This document shows, piece after piece, positions 1-6,372 of a DNA stretch of 6,372 nucleotides. The notes below the pieces were generated by a model that searched no databases, was not told the DNA's origin, and saw nothing but the letters and a program-made list of their open reading frames with translations. The position numbers were made by a program, and so were the translations under genes. This DNA is from 66-474 sp035572335 (lineage in GTDB: Bacteria > Pseudomonadota > Gammaproteobacteria > Xanthomonadales > Rhodanobacteraceae). The stretch is taken from contig DATNAW010000095.1 of NCBI GenBank assembly GCA_035572335.1, positions 1 through 6,372 of the forward strand, given 5' to 3'. The first letter of the stretch is position 1. Every line of letters starts with the position of its first letter.

Positions 1-16
1 GCGGTGATTTGACTGC
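1..16 (+). other. Upstream edge of the kinase gene
   Basis: Only 16 bases precede the kinase ATG at 17. No purine-rich Shine-Dalgarno core is visible in them. TGA triplets occur at 5-7 and 10-12, so an upstream gene on the same strand could end here and the kinase could be translationally coupled to it, but the window is too short to tell. Confidence 0.3.
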
Positions 17-3000
17 ATGAATGCCGAGATCGAACAGGCTGCCCGGGCCGACGCGAACCACGTCGTGCGGTTTTACGACAGCGAGGAATTCCTGGTCGCC
101 GAACTTGCCGATTACGCGGCCGACGCGCTGCGCGCCGGCGATGCCTTCGTGACCATCGCCACGCCTGCGCACTTCGAAGCGCTGTGCGCGCGTTTGTACG
201 AACGCGGTTTCGATGCGGACGCGCTGATCGCCGAAGGCCGCTGGGTGCGGATGGATTGCGCGGACACGCTGCACGCGCTGCTGCGCGATGGCGGACCCGA
301 CGCCGCCGCGTTTGCCGAAGCGGTGGAGGTACCGATTGCGCGGCTTTGCGCCTCGCATCGCTGCGTGCGCGCGTTCGGCGAAATGGTGGCGATGCAATGC
401 CGGGCCGGCAACTACACAGGCGCAATCGAATTGGAAACCCTGTGGAACGGACTGTTGGAGCGGCTGTCGATCAAGCTGCTTTGCGCGTATCCGATGTCCT
501 CGTTCGATGGCATCCGTGGACGCGAAGCCTTCGCCCGAATCTGCGCAGCGCACGACGAAGCGCTACCGCCCGAACGCCAGGCACACGTAGAGGCGGCGCC
601 CGACGAACCGCTGCGGGCGCCGCGCATGATCCAGCCGCAGCACATCGCGCGGTTCTACGACGACGACGCATCGCTGCTCGCAGAGCTGACGGAATTCGCG
701 CTGCCGGCGCTTGAATCCGACGGCGCGTTCGTTTCCATCGCCTCGCCTGCACGCCAGCACGCGCTGCGCGCCGCGCTGTGGGCGCGCGGCATCGACCTCG
801 ACGCGGCGGCGACCGGCGGCCGCTGGGTGCAACTGGACGGCGCCCATACGCTCGCCGCACTCAGCCGCGACGGCATGCCGGACCGCGCGGCGTTCGTCGC
901 TGCGGTCGAGAAACCGCTCGCGCAGCTCTGCAAGCACCATCCCGACGTGCGTGTGTTCGGTGAAATGGTGGCGATGCAATGCGCAGCCGGCGATTACGCG
1001 GGTGCGGTGAAGCTCGAGGCTTTCGGCAACGAACTGGTGGAGAAGCTGCCCATCACGGTGTTCTGCGCCTATCCAATGGCGTCGTTCGCCGATCCGCACA
1101 CGCACGCCGATTTCACGCGCATCTGCGCCGCGCACGATCGCGTGCTGTCACCGGCGCAAGCCTTGCATCCCGCACAGCCCGGCCACGCCGGCCTGGTGAC
1201 GATGCTGCGGCAACATGCCACCGCGCTGGAAGAGGAAATCCGCCGGCGCGTGAAACTGGAAAAACGCGTGAAGCAGCGTGAACGCGAGCTGCGCGAGAAA
1301 GTGGACGTGCTGGAAACGCTGGCGCGCGTCGGAAAGTCCCTGATCGGCGAACGCGATCCAGACACGCTGATCCACACCATCGTCGACAACGCGCTGCGCT
1401 TCACCGCGGCGCGTTGCGGCGGTTTCGCGCAAAAGAACGGCATGCGCGACGGCGTGGTGCTGACCAACCGCGCCGGCGCCCATTTCGGCGGCATGTCGAC
1501 GGATGCGGTCGCGCGACTTTTCCAGCCGATCTTCGAGGGCGAACGCATCGTGCATCGCGGCGACCTGTGGCAGGACAGCGAACATGCGGGGAAGCCGCCA
1601 CTCATGCGCAGTTTCCTCGCAGTGCCGGTGCCTTCGCACACCGGCGCGGTGCTCGGCGCGCTGTTCCTCGGCTATCCCGAACCCGGCGCGCTCGACACGC
1701 GCGACGAGCTGATCCTCGCCGGCATCGCCACGCAGGCGACCTTCGCGATCGAGACCGCGCGGCTGCTGGAAGCCAGCCGGCAATGGCGGCGCGACCTGCA
1801 GCGCGCGGTGGCGCAGCGCACCGAAGAATTGCGCCGCAGCGAGCTGCACCTGGAAACGCTGCTGGCCGGCATCACCGATTACGCGATCATGTTGCTGGAT
1901 GCCGAAGGCCGCATCCTCACCTGGAACACCGGCGGCGAACGCATCTTTGGCTACGACGAGCACGAAATCCTCGGCAGCCATTTCTCGCGCTTTTACACGC
2001 GCGCCGAACACGACGACAACGCGCCGCAACTCGCGCTGCGCGTGGCCCACGAAAAAGGCAACCACGAAATCGAGGCGTGGCGCACGCGCAAGGACGGCAC
2101 GCGCTTCTGGGCCAGCGCGATGCTGATGTCGATCCGCGACGATGACGGCCACGTCACCGGCTACGCCAAGGTGATCCGCGACCTCACCGAAGCGCGCGTC
2201 GCCGAGGAACGCCTGCAGCAGGCCCAGCGCATGGAAGTGGTGGGCCAGCTGACCGGCGGCATCGCACACGACTTCAACAACCTCCTGACGATCATCCTTG
2301 GCAACATCGACGAGGTGCTGCGCCTGCACCCGGACGACAACGCGGTGCGCAAGGCGGCCGAACGCGTGTCGGGCGCGGCCGAACGTGCCGCCACGCTAAC
2401 GCGCCAGTTGCTGGCGTTCTCGCGGCGTCAGGCGCTGAAACCGGTACCGGTCAACGCGACCATGCTGCTGGCCGGCATGTCCGACATGCTGCAGCGCACG
2501 CTGGGCGAAAACGTGCGCGTGCGCACCACGTTTTCCGGCAACTGGGCGTGCGAGGTGGACGCGCACCAGCTCGAATCGGCCATCCTCAACCTCGCGATCA
2601 ACGCGCGCGATGCGATGTCCGAGGGAGGGTATCTGTCGCTCGACGTATCCAACGTGCATCTCGACGAGGAGTTGATCGGCGATGACCGCGTCAGCGGCGA
2701 GTTCGTGGTGATCACGGTCGCCGACACCGGTACCGGCATGCCGGCCGAGATCCTGGAACGCGCGTGCGAACCGTTCTTCACCACCAAGCCACTGGGCCGC
2801 GGAACCGGCCTCGGCCTGTCGCAGGTGTACGGCTTCGTGCGCCAGTCCGGCGGACATTTCGCGATCACCAGCGAATCCGGCGTGGGCACGACCATCCGGA
2901 TCTTCCTGCCGCGTTCGCGCGAGGAAAGGATCCCGCACACCCACGGCGCCCTGCCCGCCTCGATGCCGCATGGCCACGAAACCGTGCTGCTGGTCGAGGA

Positions 3001-3754
3001 CGAAGCCGGCGTGCGGCGCTACTGCGCAGAGCAGTTGCGCGAGTTGGGCTACACGGTGCTGGAGGCCGGCGATGCGTTGTCCGCGCTGCGTGTGCTGGAT
3101 GAACATCCCGGCATCGACTTGCTGCTCACCGACGTCGGCCTGCCGGTGATGAACGGCGGCGAGCTGGCCAAGCGCGCGCAGGCGAAGCGTCCCGACCTGG
3201 CGGTGCTGTTCGCGTCCGGCTACCCGCGCGGGATCGTGCAGCAGCGCGGACAATTGCCGTCGGACGTCGAACTGCTTCCGAAACCCTACACGCGGATGCA
3301 GCTTGCGCTGCGCGTCCGCGCCCGGCTCGACGCGAAGCCGCCGCGCGATGACGGCGCAAGCGTGCGCACCCTGCTGCTGGAAGACGACGCTTCGCTGCGC
3401 CAGACCGTCGCGCAACTGCTGCTGCACATCGGCGTGAGCGTGGTGGAAGCCGGCAACCTCGCCGAAACCCGGGCGGTGATCGCCAGCGGGCCCACGCTCG
3501 ACCTCGCCATCGTCGACATGAATCTCGGCGGCGAAAACGGGATGGACGCGATACGCGACCTGCGCGCCAAAAATCCGACACTGCCGGTGATCATCGCCAG
3601 CGGCTACGGCGATGCCGTGCAGCGCAACGCCGGCGAAGCCGACGACGGATGCACGGTGATCCTGCCCAAGCCGTACAGTCTGTCGGTGCTGAGACGCACC
3701 ATCGTGTCCCTGGGTTTTGCGCTGCGCGCGCAAGACGCTCCGCCGAGAATTTGA
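17..3754 (+). CDS. Hybrid sensor histidine kinase with tandem MEDS domains (MEDS-MEDS-GAF-PAS-HisKA-HATPase-REC-REC)
   Basis: This 1245-residue cytoplasmic two-component protein should autophosphorylate on His and pass phosphate to receiver Asp residues. I see no signal peptide or membrane segment. Domain order: MEDS 1 (about 15-165: FY at 19-20, GEMVAMQC at 121-128, CAYP ending at 159); MEDS 2 (about 209-360: FY at 213-214, the same GEMVAMQC, CAYP); charged coiled coil (about 396-443); GAF (about 430-588); PAS (about 615-727, ITDYAI...TWN...FGY); HisKA with GGIAHDFNNLL, phospho-acceptor H751; HATPase with N box N858/N862, DTGTGM at 903-908, EPFFTTK from 918 and GRGTGLGL at 927-934; REC 1 (about 988-1106: E994/D995, D1039, S1067, K1089); REC 2 (about 1118-1240: D1123/D1124, D1167, K1218). 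All catalytic residues look intact. The ATG at 17 lies just before MEDS 1, which fits. MEDS domains were described from methanogens and methylotrophs, including the DcmR regulator, and are proposed to sense small organic compounds; the ligand here is unknown. There is no HPt or DNA-binding domain, so a separate output partner is needed. Confidence 0.95.
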   Translation: MNAEIEQAARADANHVVRFYDSEEFLVAELADYAADALRAGDAFVTIATPAHFEALCARLYERGFDADALIAEGRWVRMDCADTLHALLRDGGPDAAAFAEAVEVPIARLCASHRCVRAFGEMVAMQCRAGNYTGAIELETLWNGLLERLSIKLLCAYPMSSFDGIRGREAFARICAAHDEALPPERQAHVEAAPDEPLRAPRMIQPQHIARFYDDDASLLAELTEFALPALESDGAFVSIASPARQHALRAALWARGIDLDAAATGGRWVQLDGAHTLAALSRDGMPDRAAFVAAVEKPLAQLCKHHPDVRVFGEMVAMQCAAGDYAGAVKLEAFGNELVEKLPITVFCAYPMASFADPHTHADFTRICAAHDRVLSPAQALHPAQPGHAGLVTMLRQHATALEEEIRRRVKLEKRVKQRERELREKVDVLETLARVGKSLIGERDPDTLIHTIVDNALRFTAARCGGFAQKNGMRDGVVLTNRAGAHFGGMSTDAVARLFQPIFEGERIVHRGDLWQDSEHAGKPPLMRSFLAVPVPSHTGAVLGALFLGYPEPGALDTRDELILAGIATQATFAIETARLLEASRQWRRDLQRAVAQRTEELRRSELHLETLLAGITDYAIMLLDAEGRILTWNTGGERIFGYDEHEILGSHFSRFYTRAEHDDNAPQLALRVAHEKGNHEIEAWRTRKDGTRFWASAMLMSIRDDDGHVTGYAKVIRDLTEARVAEERLQQAQRMEVVGQLTGGIAHDFNNLLTIILGNIDEVLRLHPDDNAVRKAAERVSGAAERAATLTRQLLAFSRRQALKPVPVNATMLLAGMSDMLQRTLGENVRVRTTFSGNWACEVDAHQLESAILNLAINARDAMSEGGYLSLDVSNVHLDEELIGDDRVSGEFVVITVADTGTGMPAEILERACEPFFTTKPLGRGTGLGLSQVYGFVRQSGGHFAITSESGVGTTIRIFLPRSREERIPHTHGALPASMPHGHETVLLVEDEAGVRRYCAEQLRELGYTVLEAGDALSALRVLDEHPGIDLLLTDVGLPVMNGGELAKRAQAKRPDLAVLFASGYPRGIVQQRGQLPSDVELLPKPYTRMQLALRVRARLDAKPPRDDGASVRTLLLEDDASLRQTVAQLLLHIGVSVVEAGNLAETRAVIASGPTLDLAIVDMNLGGENGMDAIRDLRAKNPTLPVIIASGYGDAVQRNAGEADDGCTVILPKPYSLSVLRRTIVSLGFALRAQDAPPRI

Positions 3755-3818
3755 AGAAACGCGGATGGATTTCCTGCCCGCAATTCTGGATAAAGACGAG
3801 CGCAGCGAAGTCACACCC

Positions 3819-3948
3819 AACCCATCCCCCTCCCGGCCTTCCCCTCGATGGGGTCGGAGAACAGCCTCGCTCGCAAGGTACTGCTTTCAGGCCTCCCCTC
3901 AAGGGGAGGCGAGCGAAGCGAACGCGCGCAGCGCGGATGGGATGGGTT
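3819..3948. repeat. Palindromic intergenic repeat element, about 130 bp
   Basis: The ends form a perfect 10-bp inverted repeat: AACCCATCCC at 3819-3828 and GGGATGGGTT at 3939-3948. Inside are TCGCTCGC (3867-3874) matching GCGAGCGA (3909-3916) and a perfect 9-bp palindrome GCCTCCCCT/AGGGGAGGC at 3891-3899 and 3902-3910 with a 2-nt centre. A smaller CCCC/GGGG hairpin lies around 3841-3853. The whole could fold as a branched structure. It encodes nothing recognisable. The C-rich start followed by a CCTCCCC...GGGGAGG core resembles short dispersed palindromic elements I associate with Xanthomonadales genomes; that link is from memory. Its place between convergent genes fits a non-autonomous repeat or a transcription-blocking structure. 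Confidence 0.7.
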
Positions 3949-4007
3949 TGCAAGCGCAACTCGCGCTCACGTACCAGCCGCTTCGCTGCGAATGCAAAGA
4001 GAATGGG

Positions 4008-4090
4008 TCCGCGAAGGACGCGCGCCAGGAAAAAGCAGCAATGCGTTGCTTCTGATTCTCGATTGGCTGTTTGCCTGCATCCTTCGCGGA
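4008..4090. repeat. 11-bp perfect inverted repeat enclosing the candidate terminator
   Basis: TCCGCGAAGGA at 4008-4018 is the exact reverse complement of TCCTTCGCGGA at 4080-4090. The arms are 61 bp apart, and the smaller AGCAA/TTGCT hairpin (4037-4050) sits between them. The outer arm ends 14 nt downstream of the glycosyltransferase stop. It could be the base of a structured 3' untranslated region or a degenerate repeat element. Function is unknown. Confidence 0.55.
4030..4050 (-). terminator. Candidate Rho-independent terminator for the glycosyltransferase
   Basis: Read on the minus strand, about 54 nt after the glycosyltransferase stop, AGCAA-CGCA-TTGCT (4050-4037) is followed by GC and then five T (4034-4030). 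An alternative pairing, AGAAGCA with TGCTTTT and one G-U pair, makes a 7-bp stem that runs into the T tract. The stem is short and AT-rich for such a GC-rich genome, so it is weak but correctly placed and oriented. Confidence 0.4.
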
Positions 4091-4103
4091 TAACCTTGGC
4101 ACC

Positions 4104-5219
4104 TCATGCACAAACCTTCAGGTGTGGCGTGGAAGTCCTGCGCGACAGCATCTCGTCGTACGTCCGCTGGCAGTCGTCTGCCATCAGCGCCGCCGTCATG
4201 AACAATGCGCGGCGCCGCGCGCGCGCACCGAGGTGTTCGCGCAGCGTGTCGTCGCCGATCAGGCGCAGCAAGGCGTCGCGCAGCGCGTCGCCATCGTCGG
4301 GCGGCACGAACAACGCGGCGTTGTCCCAGTATTCGCGCAAGTCGGAGATGTCGCCCAGCACCAGCGCGCACCCCGCCTGTGCAGCTTCCAGCACCGACAG
4401 GCCAAGCGGTTCGTAGCGCGCCGGCAGTGCGTAGATCGCGGCGCGCGCGAACCAGCGCTGCATCGCCGAGGGGCGCAGTGCACCGAGTTGGCGCACGTGC
4501 AGGTACGCGGCGCGCGTGTCGCCGGGCGCCACGTCCGCCGCTGCCACGCAAACCGGCCACGGCACGCATGGCGCGACCGCGGCCAGGTGTCCGAGGTTCT
4601 TGCCTTCGTCGCCGAATCGGCCGGCCGCGAAGACCAGCGCGCGCTTCTTGCAGGTGACCGCGTGTCCGCGGATGCCGGCGGAGATGACGCGCACCGGCCG
4701 CTGCAAGCCGTATTCGGTGTGCAACGCCATCGCCATGGCGCGGCTGGGCGCGGCGATCGTGTCGGCGGCCTGCAACGCCGCGCGCACGTGTTCGCGGTAG
4801 CGATCCCAGCGCGTCGGCGCCGGCACGCCGTACACCGCGCGCCACCACGACGCCATGCACGAATGCGCCATGCACAAGACCGGCGCCGGCCACGCCAGCG
4901 CGACGTGTCCGAAACCGTTGGCGTGCACGATGTCGGGACGCACTTCCGCGGCCAGGCGCAGCAGCCATTCACCGGTCGCGCGCAGGTCGGACCACGGATC
5001 GTCCATCCACACCAGCTTGCACGCGCGAGATCGCAGCATCAGCCCCTCGATGCCCGCCGCTTCCAGCCGTTGCGCGCGGCTCGGCGCGGGACCCATCGCG
5101 GCCAGCGTCACGCCGTGCCCGCAACGACACAACTCGCGCGACAGGTCGATGGCGTACCGCCACGTATCGCCCAGCGTGTCGCACGTCATCAGGATGCGCA
5201 GCGGATCTTCGCCGGGCAT
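4104..5219 (-). CDS. Glycosyltransferase family 4 protein (GT-B fold)
   Basis: From the chosen ATG at 5219 the protein has 371 residues, usual for GT4 enzymes, which transfer a sugar from an activated donor to an acceptor in the cytoplasm or at the inner membrane face. The N-terminal Rossmann half opens with LRILMTCDTLGDTWRYA (7-23), a glycine-containing loop after the first strand, and includes PDIVHANGFGH (95-105) and AHSCMASWW (118-126). The donor-binding half has AAGRFGDEGKN (198-208) and the signature E-x7-E, E270 to E278 (EPLGLSVLE), followed by GDISDLREYWDNAALFVPPDD. No signal peptide or membrane segment is evident. The start is uncertain: in-frame GTG 5267 and ATG 5246 and 5237 also exist, none with a good ribosome site. 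I prefer 5219 because it is near the first conserved strand and 7 nt after the stop of a well-primed small ORF. Donor, acceptor and pathway cannot be told; no other cell-surface polysaccharide genes are in the window. Confidence 0.9.
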   Translation of the reverse strand: MPGEDPLRILMTCDTLGDTWRYAIDLSRELCRCGHGVTLAAMGPAPSRAQRLEAAGIEGLMLRSRACKLVWMDDPWSDLRATGEWLLRLAAEVRPDIVHANGFGHVALAWPAPVLCMAHSCMASWWRAVYGVPAPTRWDRYREHVRAALQAADTIAAPSRAMAMALHTEYGLQRPVRVISAGIRGHAVTCKKRALVFAAGRFGDEGKNLGHLAAVAPCVPWPVCVAAADVAPGDTRAAYLHVRQLGALRPSAMQRWFARAAIYALPARYEPLGLSVLEAAQAGCALVLGDISDLREYWDNAALFVPPDDGDALRDALLRLIGDDTLREHLGARARRRALFMTAALMADDCQRTYDEMLSRRTSTPHLKVCA

Positions 5220-5226
5220 CGGGAAA

Positions 5227-5304
5227 TCAGCGGCCATGCTGCCCATCCACGCGGTGGCGCGGCGCACGCCGCGAACAAATCAGCCACTCGCAGGTGTCAT
5301 CCAT
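5227..5304 (-). CDS. Possible 25-residue leader ORF upstream of the glycosyltransferase
   Basis: ATG at 5304-5302 is preceded by AAGGAG (5318-5313) with an 8-nt spacer, the best Shine-Dalgarno sequence in the window. The frame encodes 25 residues (MDDTCEWLICSRRAP..., five Arg, two Cys) and ends at TGA 5229-5227, 7 nt before the glycosyltransferase ATG at 5219. It lies in a different frame from that gene. The arrangement suggests a leader peptide translationally coupled to the glycosyltransferase. Alternatively, a single-base insertion or deletion between about 5280 and 5229 would fuse this start to the glycosyltransferase frame, making this its true or ancestral N-terminus. No family is recognised. 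Confidence 0.4.
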   Translation of the reverse strand: MDDTCEWLICSRRAPRHRVDGQHGR

Positions 5305-5312
5305 TCCAGGAA

Positions 5313-5334
5313 CTCCTTCGGCCAGCATGGCCGA
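5313..5334 (-). promoter_or_regulatory. Hairpin abutting a strong Shine-Dalgarno sequence
   Basis: On the minus strand TCGGCCA-TGC-TGGCCGA (5334-5318) is a perfect 7-bp stem with a 3-nt loop, and its last base is the first A of AAGGAG (5318-5313). A hairpin touching the ribosome site could modulate entry to the small ORF at 5304 and so the coupled glycosyltransferase. The sequence is clear; the role is inferred. No convincing -35/-10 pair was found upstream, although TGCTATCCC (about 5348-5340) could be a poor extended -10. Confidence 0.4.
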
Positions 5335-5357
5335 CGCTGGGATAGCAAATTGCATGC

Positions 5358-5398
5358 CGCACGCATCGCGTGCGTTCAGGTTGCGATCACCCGATCAC
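5358..5398. repeat. Perfect palindrome plus a short direct repeat upstream of the glycosyltransferase
   Basis: CGCACGC-ATC-GCGTGCG (5358-5374) is a perfect 7-bp inverted repeat with a 3-nt centre. Ten bases further, CGATCAC occurs twice, at 5384-5390 and 5392-5398. The rest of the non-coding stretch 5305-5545 holds a CG-alternating tract near 5441-5451 and a T7 run at 5527-5533, but nothing else I can name. The palindrome could be an operator or hairpin; no regulator is identified. Confidence 0.35.
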
Positions 5399-5545
5399 GT
5401 GCGCGCCGTTGTCCCGCGGTTTTTCGTGCGGCAGCGTTGGCGCGCGCGCGCTGCACGCTCGCCGGGCAATGCAGCGAACCACGCCGCGATCCGGAATCAC
5501 TTACCCATCGCCGCGCGAACCGGGAGTTTTTTTCGCGCCGCGGCG

Positions 5546-6372
5546 TCAGCCCGCGGCAAGGCAATGCCGCAGCAGTCGGATCACGCGTTTCTCCAGGCGC
5601 CGCGGGTACGCGACGTCGGACTCGGGCACCAGGCGATGCAGGTCGCCGGCCACCCAGCCTTCCAGCACCTGCGGACACACGTAGGCCTTGCGCGCGACTG
5701 CCGGCGTATTGCCGAGTTCTTCGGCGGCGAGATCGATAGCGTGCTTGATCGCTCTGCGCCGCGCGCGCTCGCCCCCGCGAACCGGCAGCGGCGTGCCGGC
5801 GAGGCAGGCGATCACCGTCAATGTACCGGCCCAGGTGCGAAAGTCCTTGGCGCTGAAACGCTCGCCCAGGGTGTCGCGCAGGTAGTCGTTGAGTTGCGCC
5901 GCAGTCGCGCGGCGGTACACGCCCTCGTCGTCGTACTGGAACAGCGACGGTCCGGAAAGCCGGCTGCAACGACGCACCAGCCGCACCAGCCGGCGATCGG
6001 TGAGTTCCGCTTCGCGCTTCTGTCCGCTCTTGCCTGGGAAGCAGAGCAGCGCGGTGCCGTCGCGCCGGAACGTGACATGCCGCGAACGCAGCGTGGTCAA
6101 TCCGTAGGAGTGGTTGGTGCGCGCGTATTCCGCATTGCCGACCCGGATCGACGTCGCCATCATCACCGCGGTCATCGCCGCCAGCACCTTGTCGCGCGGC
6201 AAGCCGTCCAGCCTGCGGTCGCGACGCAAGCGCGCGCGCAACGCGGGCAACCGTTCCCCGAAACGCAGCAGGCGCCGGTACTTCCTTGCATCGCGCCGAT
6301 GCTGCCACGCCGCGTGGTAGCGGTACTGCTTGCGACCGCGCGCGTCGCGTCCGGTGGCCTGCAGGTGGCCGC
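5546..6372 (-). CDS. DNA topoisomerase IB (poxvirus/bacterial type), N-terminus outside the window
   Basis: The enzyme relaxes supercoils by nicking one strand through a 3'-phosphotyrosine link. The frame is open to the window edge (first whole codon 6370-6368), giving 274 visible residues of a family usually about 320-370 long, so roughly 60-90 residues are missing; the stop is TGA at 5548-5546. The first visible residues GHLQATGRDARGRKQYRYH are a family hallmark. Catalytic residues, in visible-residue numbering: R76 (SIRVGN), K114 (GKSG), R178 (AKDFRTW), N221 (LGNTPAV) and nucleophile Y230 (RKAYV). Asn at 221 replaces the His of the vaccinia enzyme; as I recall, bacterial members such as the Deinococcus enzyme also have Asn, so activity is expected. 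TTG at 6250 is an internal Leu within RLPALR, not the start, because conserved sequence continues upstream. It faces the same way as the glycosyltransferase, but 241 nt separate its stop from the small ORF, so co-transcription is uncertain. Confidence 0.95.
   Translation of the reverse strand, partial: GHLQATGRDARGRKQYRYHAAWQHRRDARKYRRLLRFGERLPALRARLRRDRRLDGLPRDKVLAAMTAVMMATSIRVGNAEYARTNHSYGLTTLRSRHVTFRRDGTALLCFPGKSGQKREAELTDRRLVRLVRRCSRLSGPSLFQYDDEGVYRRATAAQLNDYLRDTLGERFSAKDFRTWAGTLTVIACLAGTPLPVRGGERARRRAIKHAIDLAAEELGNTPAVARKAYVCPQVLEGWVAGDLHRLVPESDVAYPRRLEKRVIRLLRHCLAAG

Larger units (their letters stand above)
3755..4103. other. Convergent intergenic region rich in inverted repeats
   Basis: This 349-bp stretch lies between the stop of the plus-strand kinase and the stop of the minus-strand glycosyltransferase. 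Reading frames continue across it, but they are extensions of shadow frames and show no recognisable protein. It contains a palindromic repeat element (3819-3948), an 11-bp inverted repeat (4008-4018 with 4080-4090) and a candidate minus-strand terminator (4030-4050). No clear terminator with a T-run was found for the kinase on the plus strand. Confidence 0.75.

Noticed and set aside
1148..2329. 393-codon minus-strand open frame opposite the kinase
   Set aside because: Composition typical of an antisense shadow; overlaps clear GAF, PAS and HisKA sequence.
2396..3820. 474-codon minus-strand open frame opposite the kinase
   Set aside because: No recognisable domain, and it overlaps kinase domains whose catalytic motifs are all intact.
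4104..5267. Longest glycosyltransferase model starting at GTG 5267
   Set aside because: No ribosome site, a rare start codon, and the extra residues precede the first conserved strand; not excluded, but less likely than 5219.
4071..5345. 424-codon plus-strand open frame opposite the glycosyltransferase
   Set aside because: Arg/His-rich, low-complexity translation with no motifs; it is the complement of a well-supported gene in GC-rich DNA.
5411..5424. CCGCGG followed by five T as a plus-strand terminator
   Set aside because: The palindrome has no loop and no longer stem can be built; no plus-strand gene ends nearby.
5441..5451. CG-alternating tract as a Z-DNA or special site
   Set aside because: Short alternating CG tracts are common at this GC content and are repeated elsewhere in the window.
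5527..5533. T7 run as a terminator
   Set aside because: On the plus strand no stable hairpin precedes it, and for the topoisomerase on the minus strand it reads as A7, which is the wrong orientation.
5546..6250. Topoisomerase start at TTG 6250
   Set aside because: The same frame continues upstream to the window edge with conserved family sequence (GHLQATGRD...), so the TTG codes for an internal Leu.
5376..6308. 310-codon minus-strand frame overlapping the topoisomerase
   Set aside because: Shifted frame of the topoisomerase with Ala/Arg-rich, motif-free translation.

Overview
The window is GC-rich (about two thirds G+C by eye) bacterial DNA with three substantial protein-coding genes and no RNA gene, transposase, phage gene or CRISPR array that I can see. 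The gene types, the codon bias towards G/C in third positions, and an imperfect palindromic repeat beginning AACCCATCCCCCTCCC suggest a gammaproteobacterium of the Xanthomonadales (Lysobacter/Rhodanobacter/Dyella-like). That placement is inference, not proof.

Layout: (1) 17-3754, plus strand: a 1245-residue soluble hybrid sensor histidine kinase with two tandem MEDS sensory domains, a coiled coil, GAF, PAS, HisKA, HATPase and two receiver domains. (2) 3755-4103: a 349-bp gap between convergent genes. It holds an inverted-repeat element of about 130 bp (3819-3948), a second long inverted repeat (4008-4018 with 4080-4090) and, inside that, a candidate terminator for the minus-strand gene. (3) 4104-5219, minus strand: a GT4-type, GT-B-fold glycosyltransferase. 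Its start is preceded by a 25-codon ORF (5304-5227) that has the best Shine-Dalgarno sequence in the window and ends 7 nt before an ATG of the glycosyltransferase. (4) 5305-5545: a non-coding stretch with two compact perfect palindromes. (5) 5546-6372, minus strand: a poxvirus/bacterial-type DNA topoisomerase IB, complete at its C-terminus and cut at its N-terminus by the window end.

The genes do not form an obvious single pathway. The kinase converges on the other two. The topoisomerase and glycosyltransferase lie in the same direction, but 241 nt separate the topoisomerase stop from the small ORF, so a tight operon is not indicated. The parts most worth a second look are the duplicated MEDS input of the kinase and the hairpin/small-ORF leader of the glycosyltransferase. 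I see no convincing evidence for a wholly new multi-gene system.
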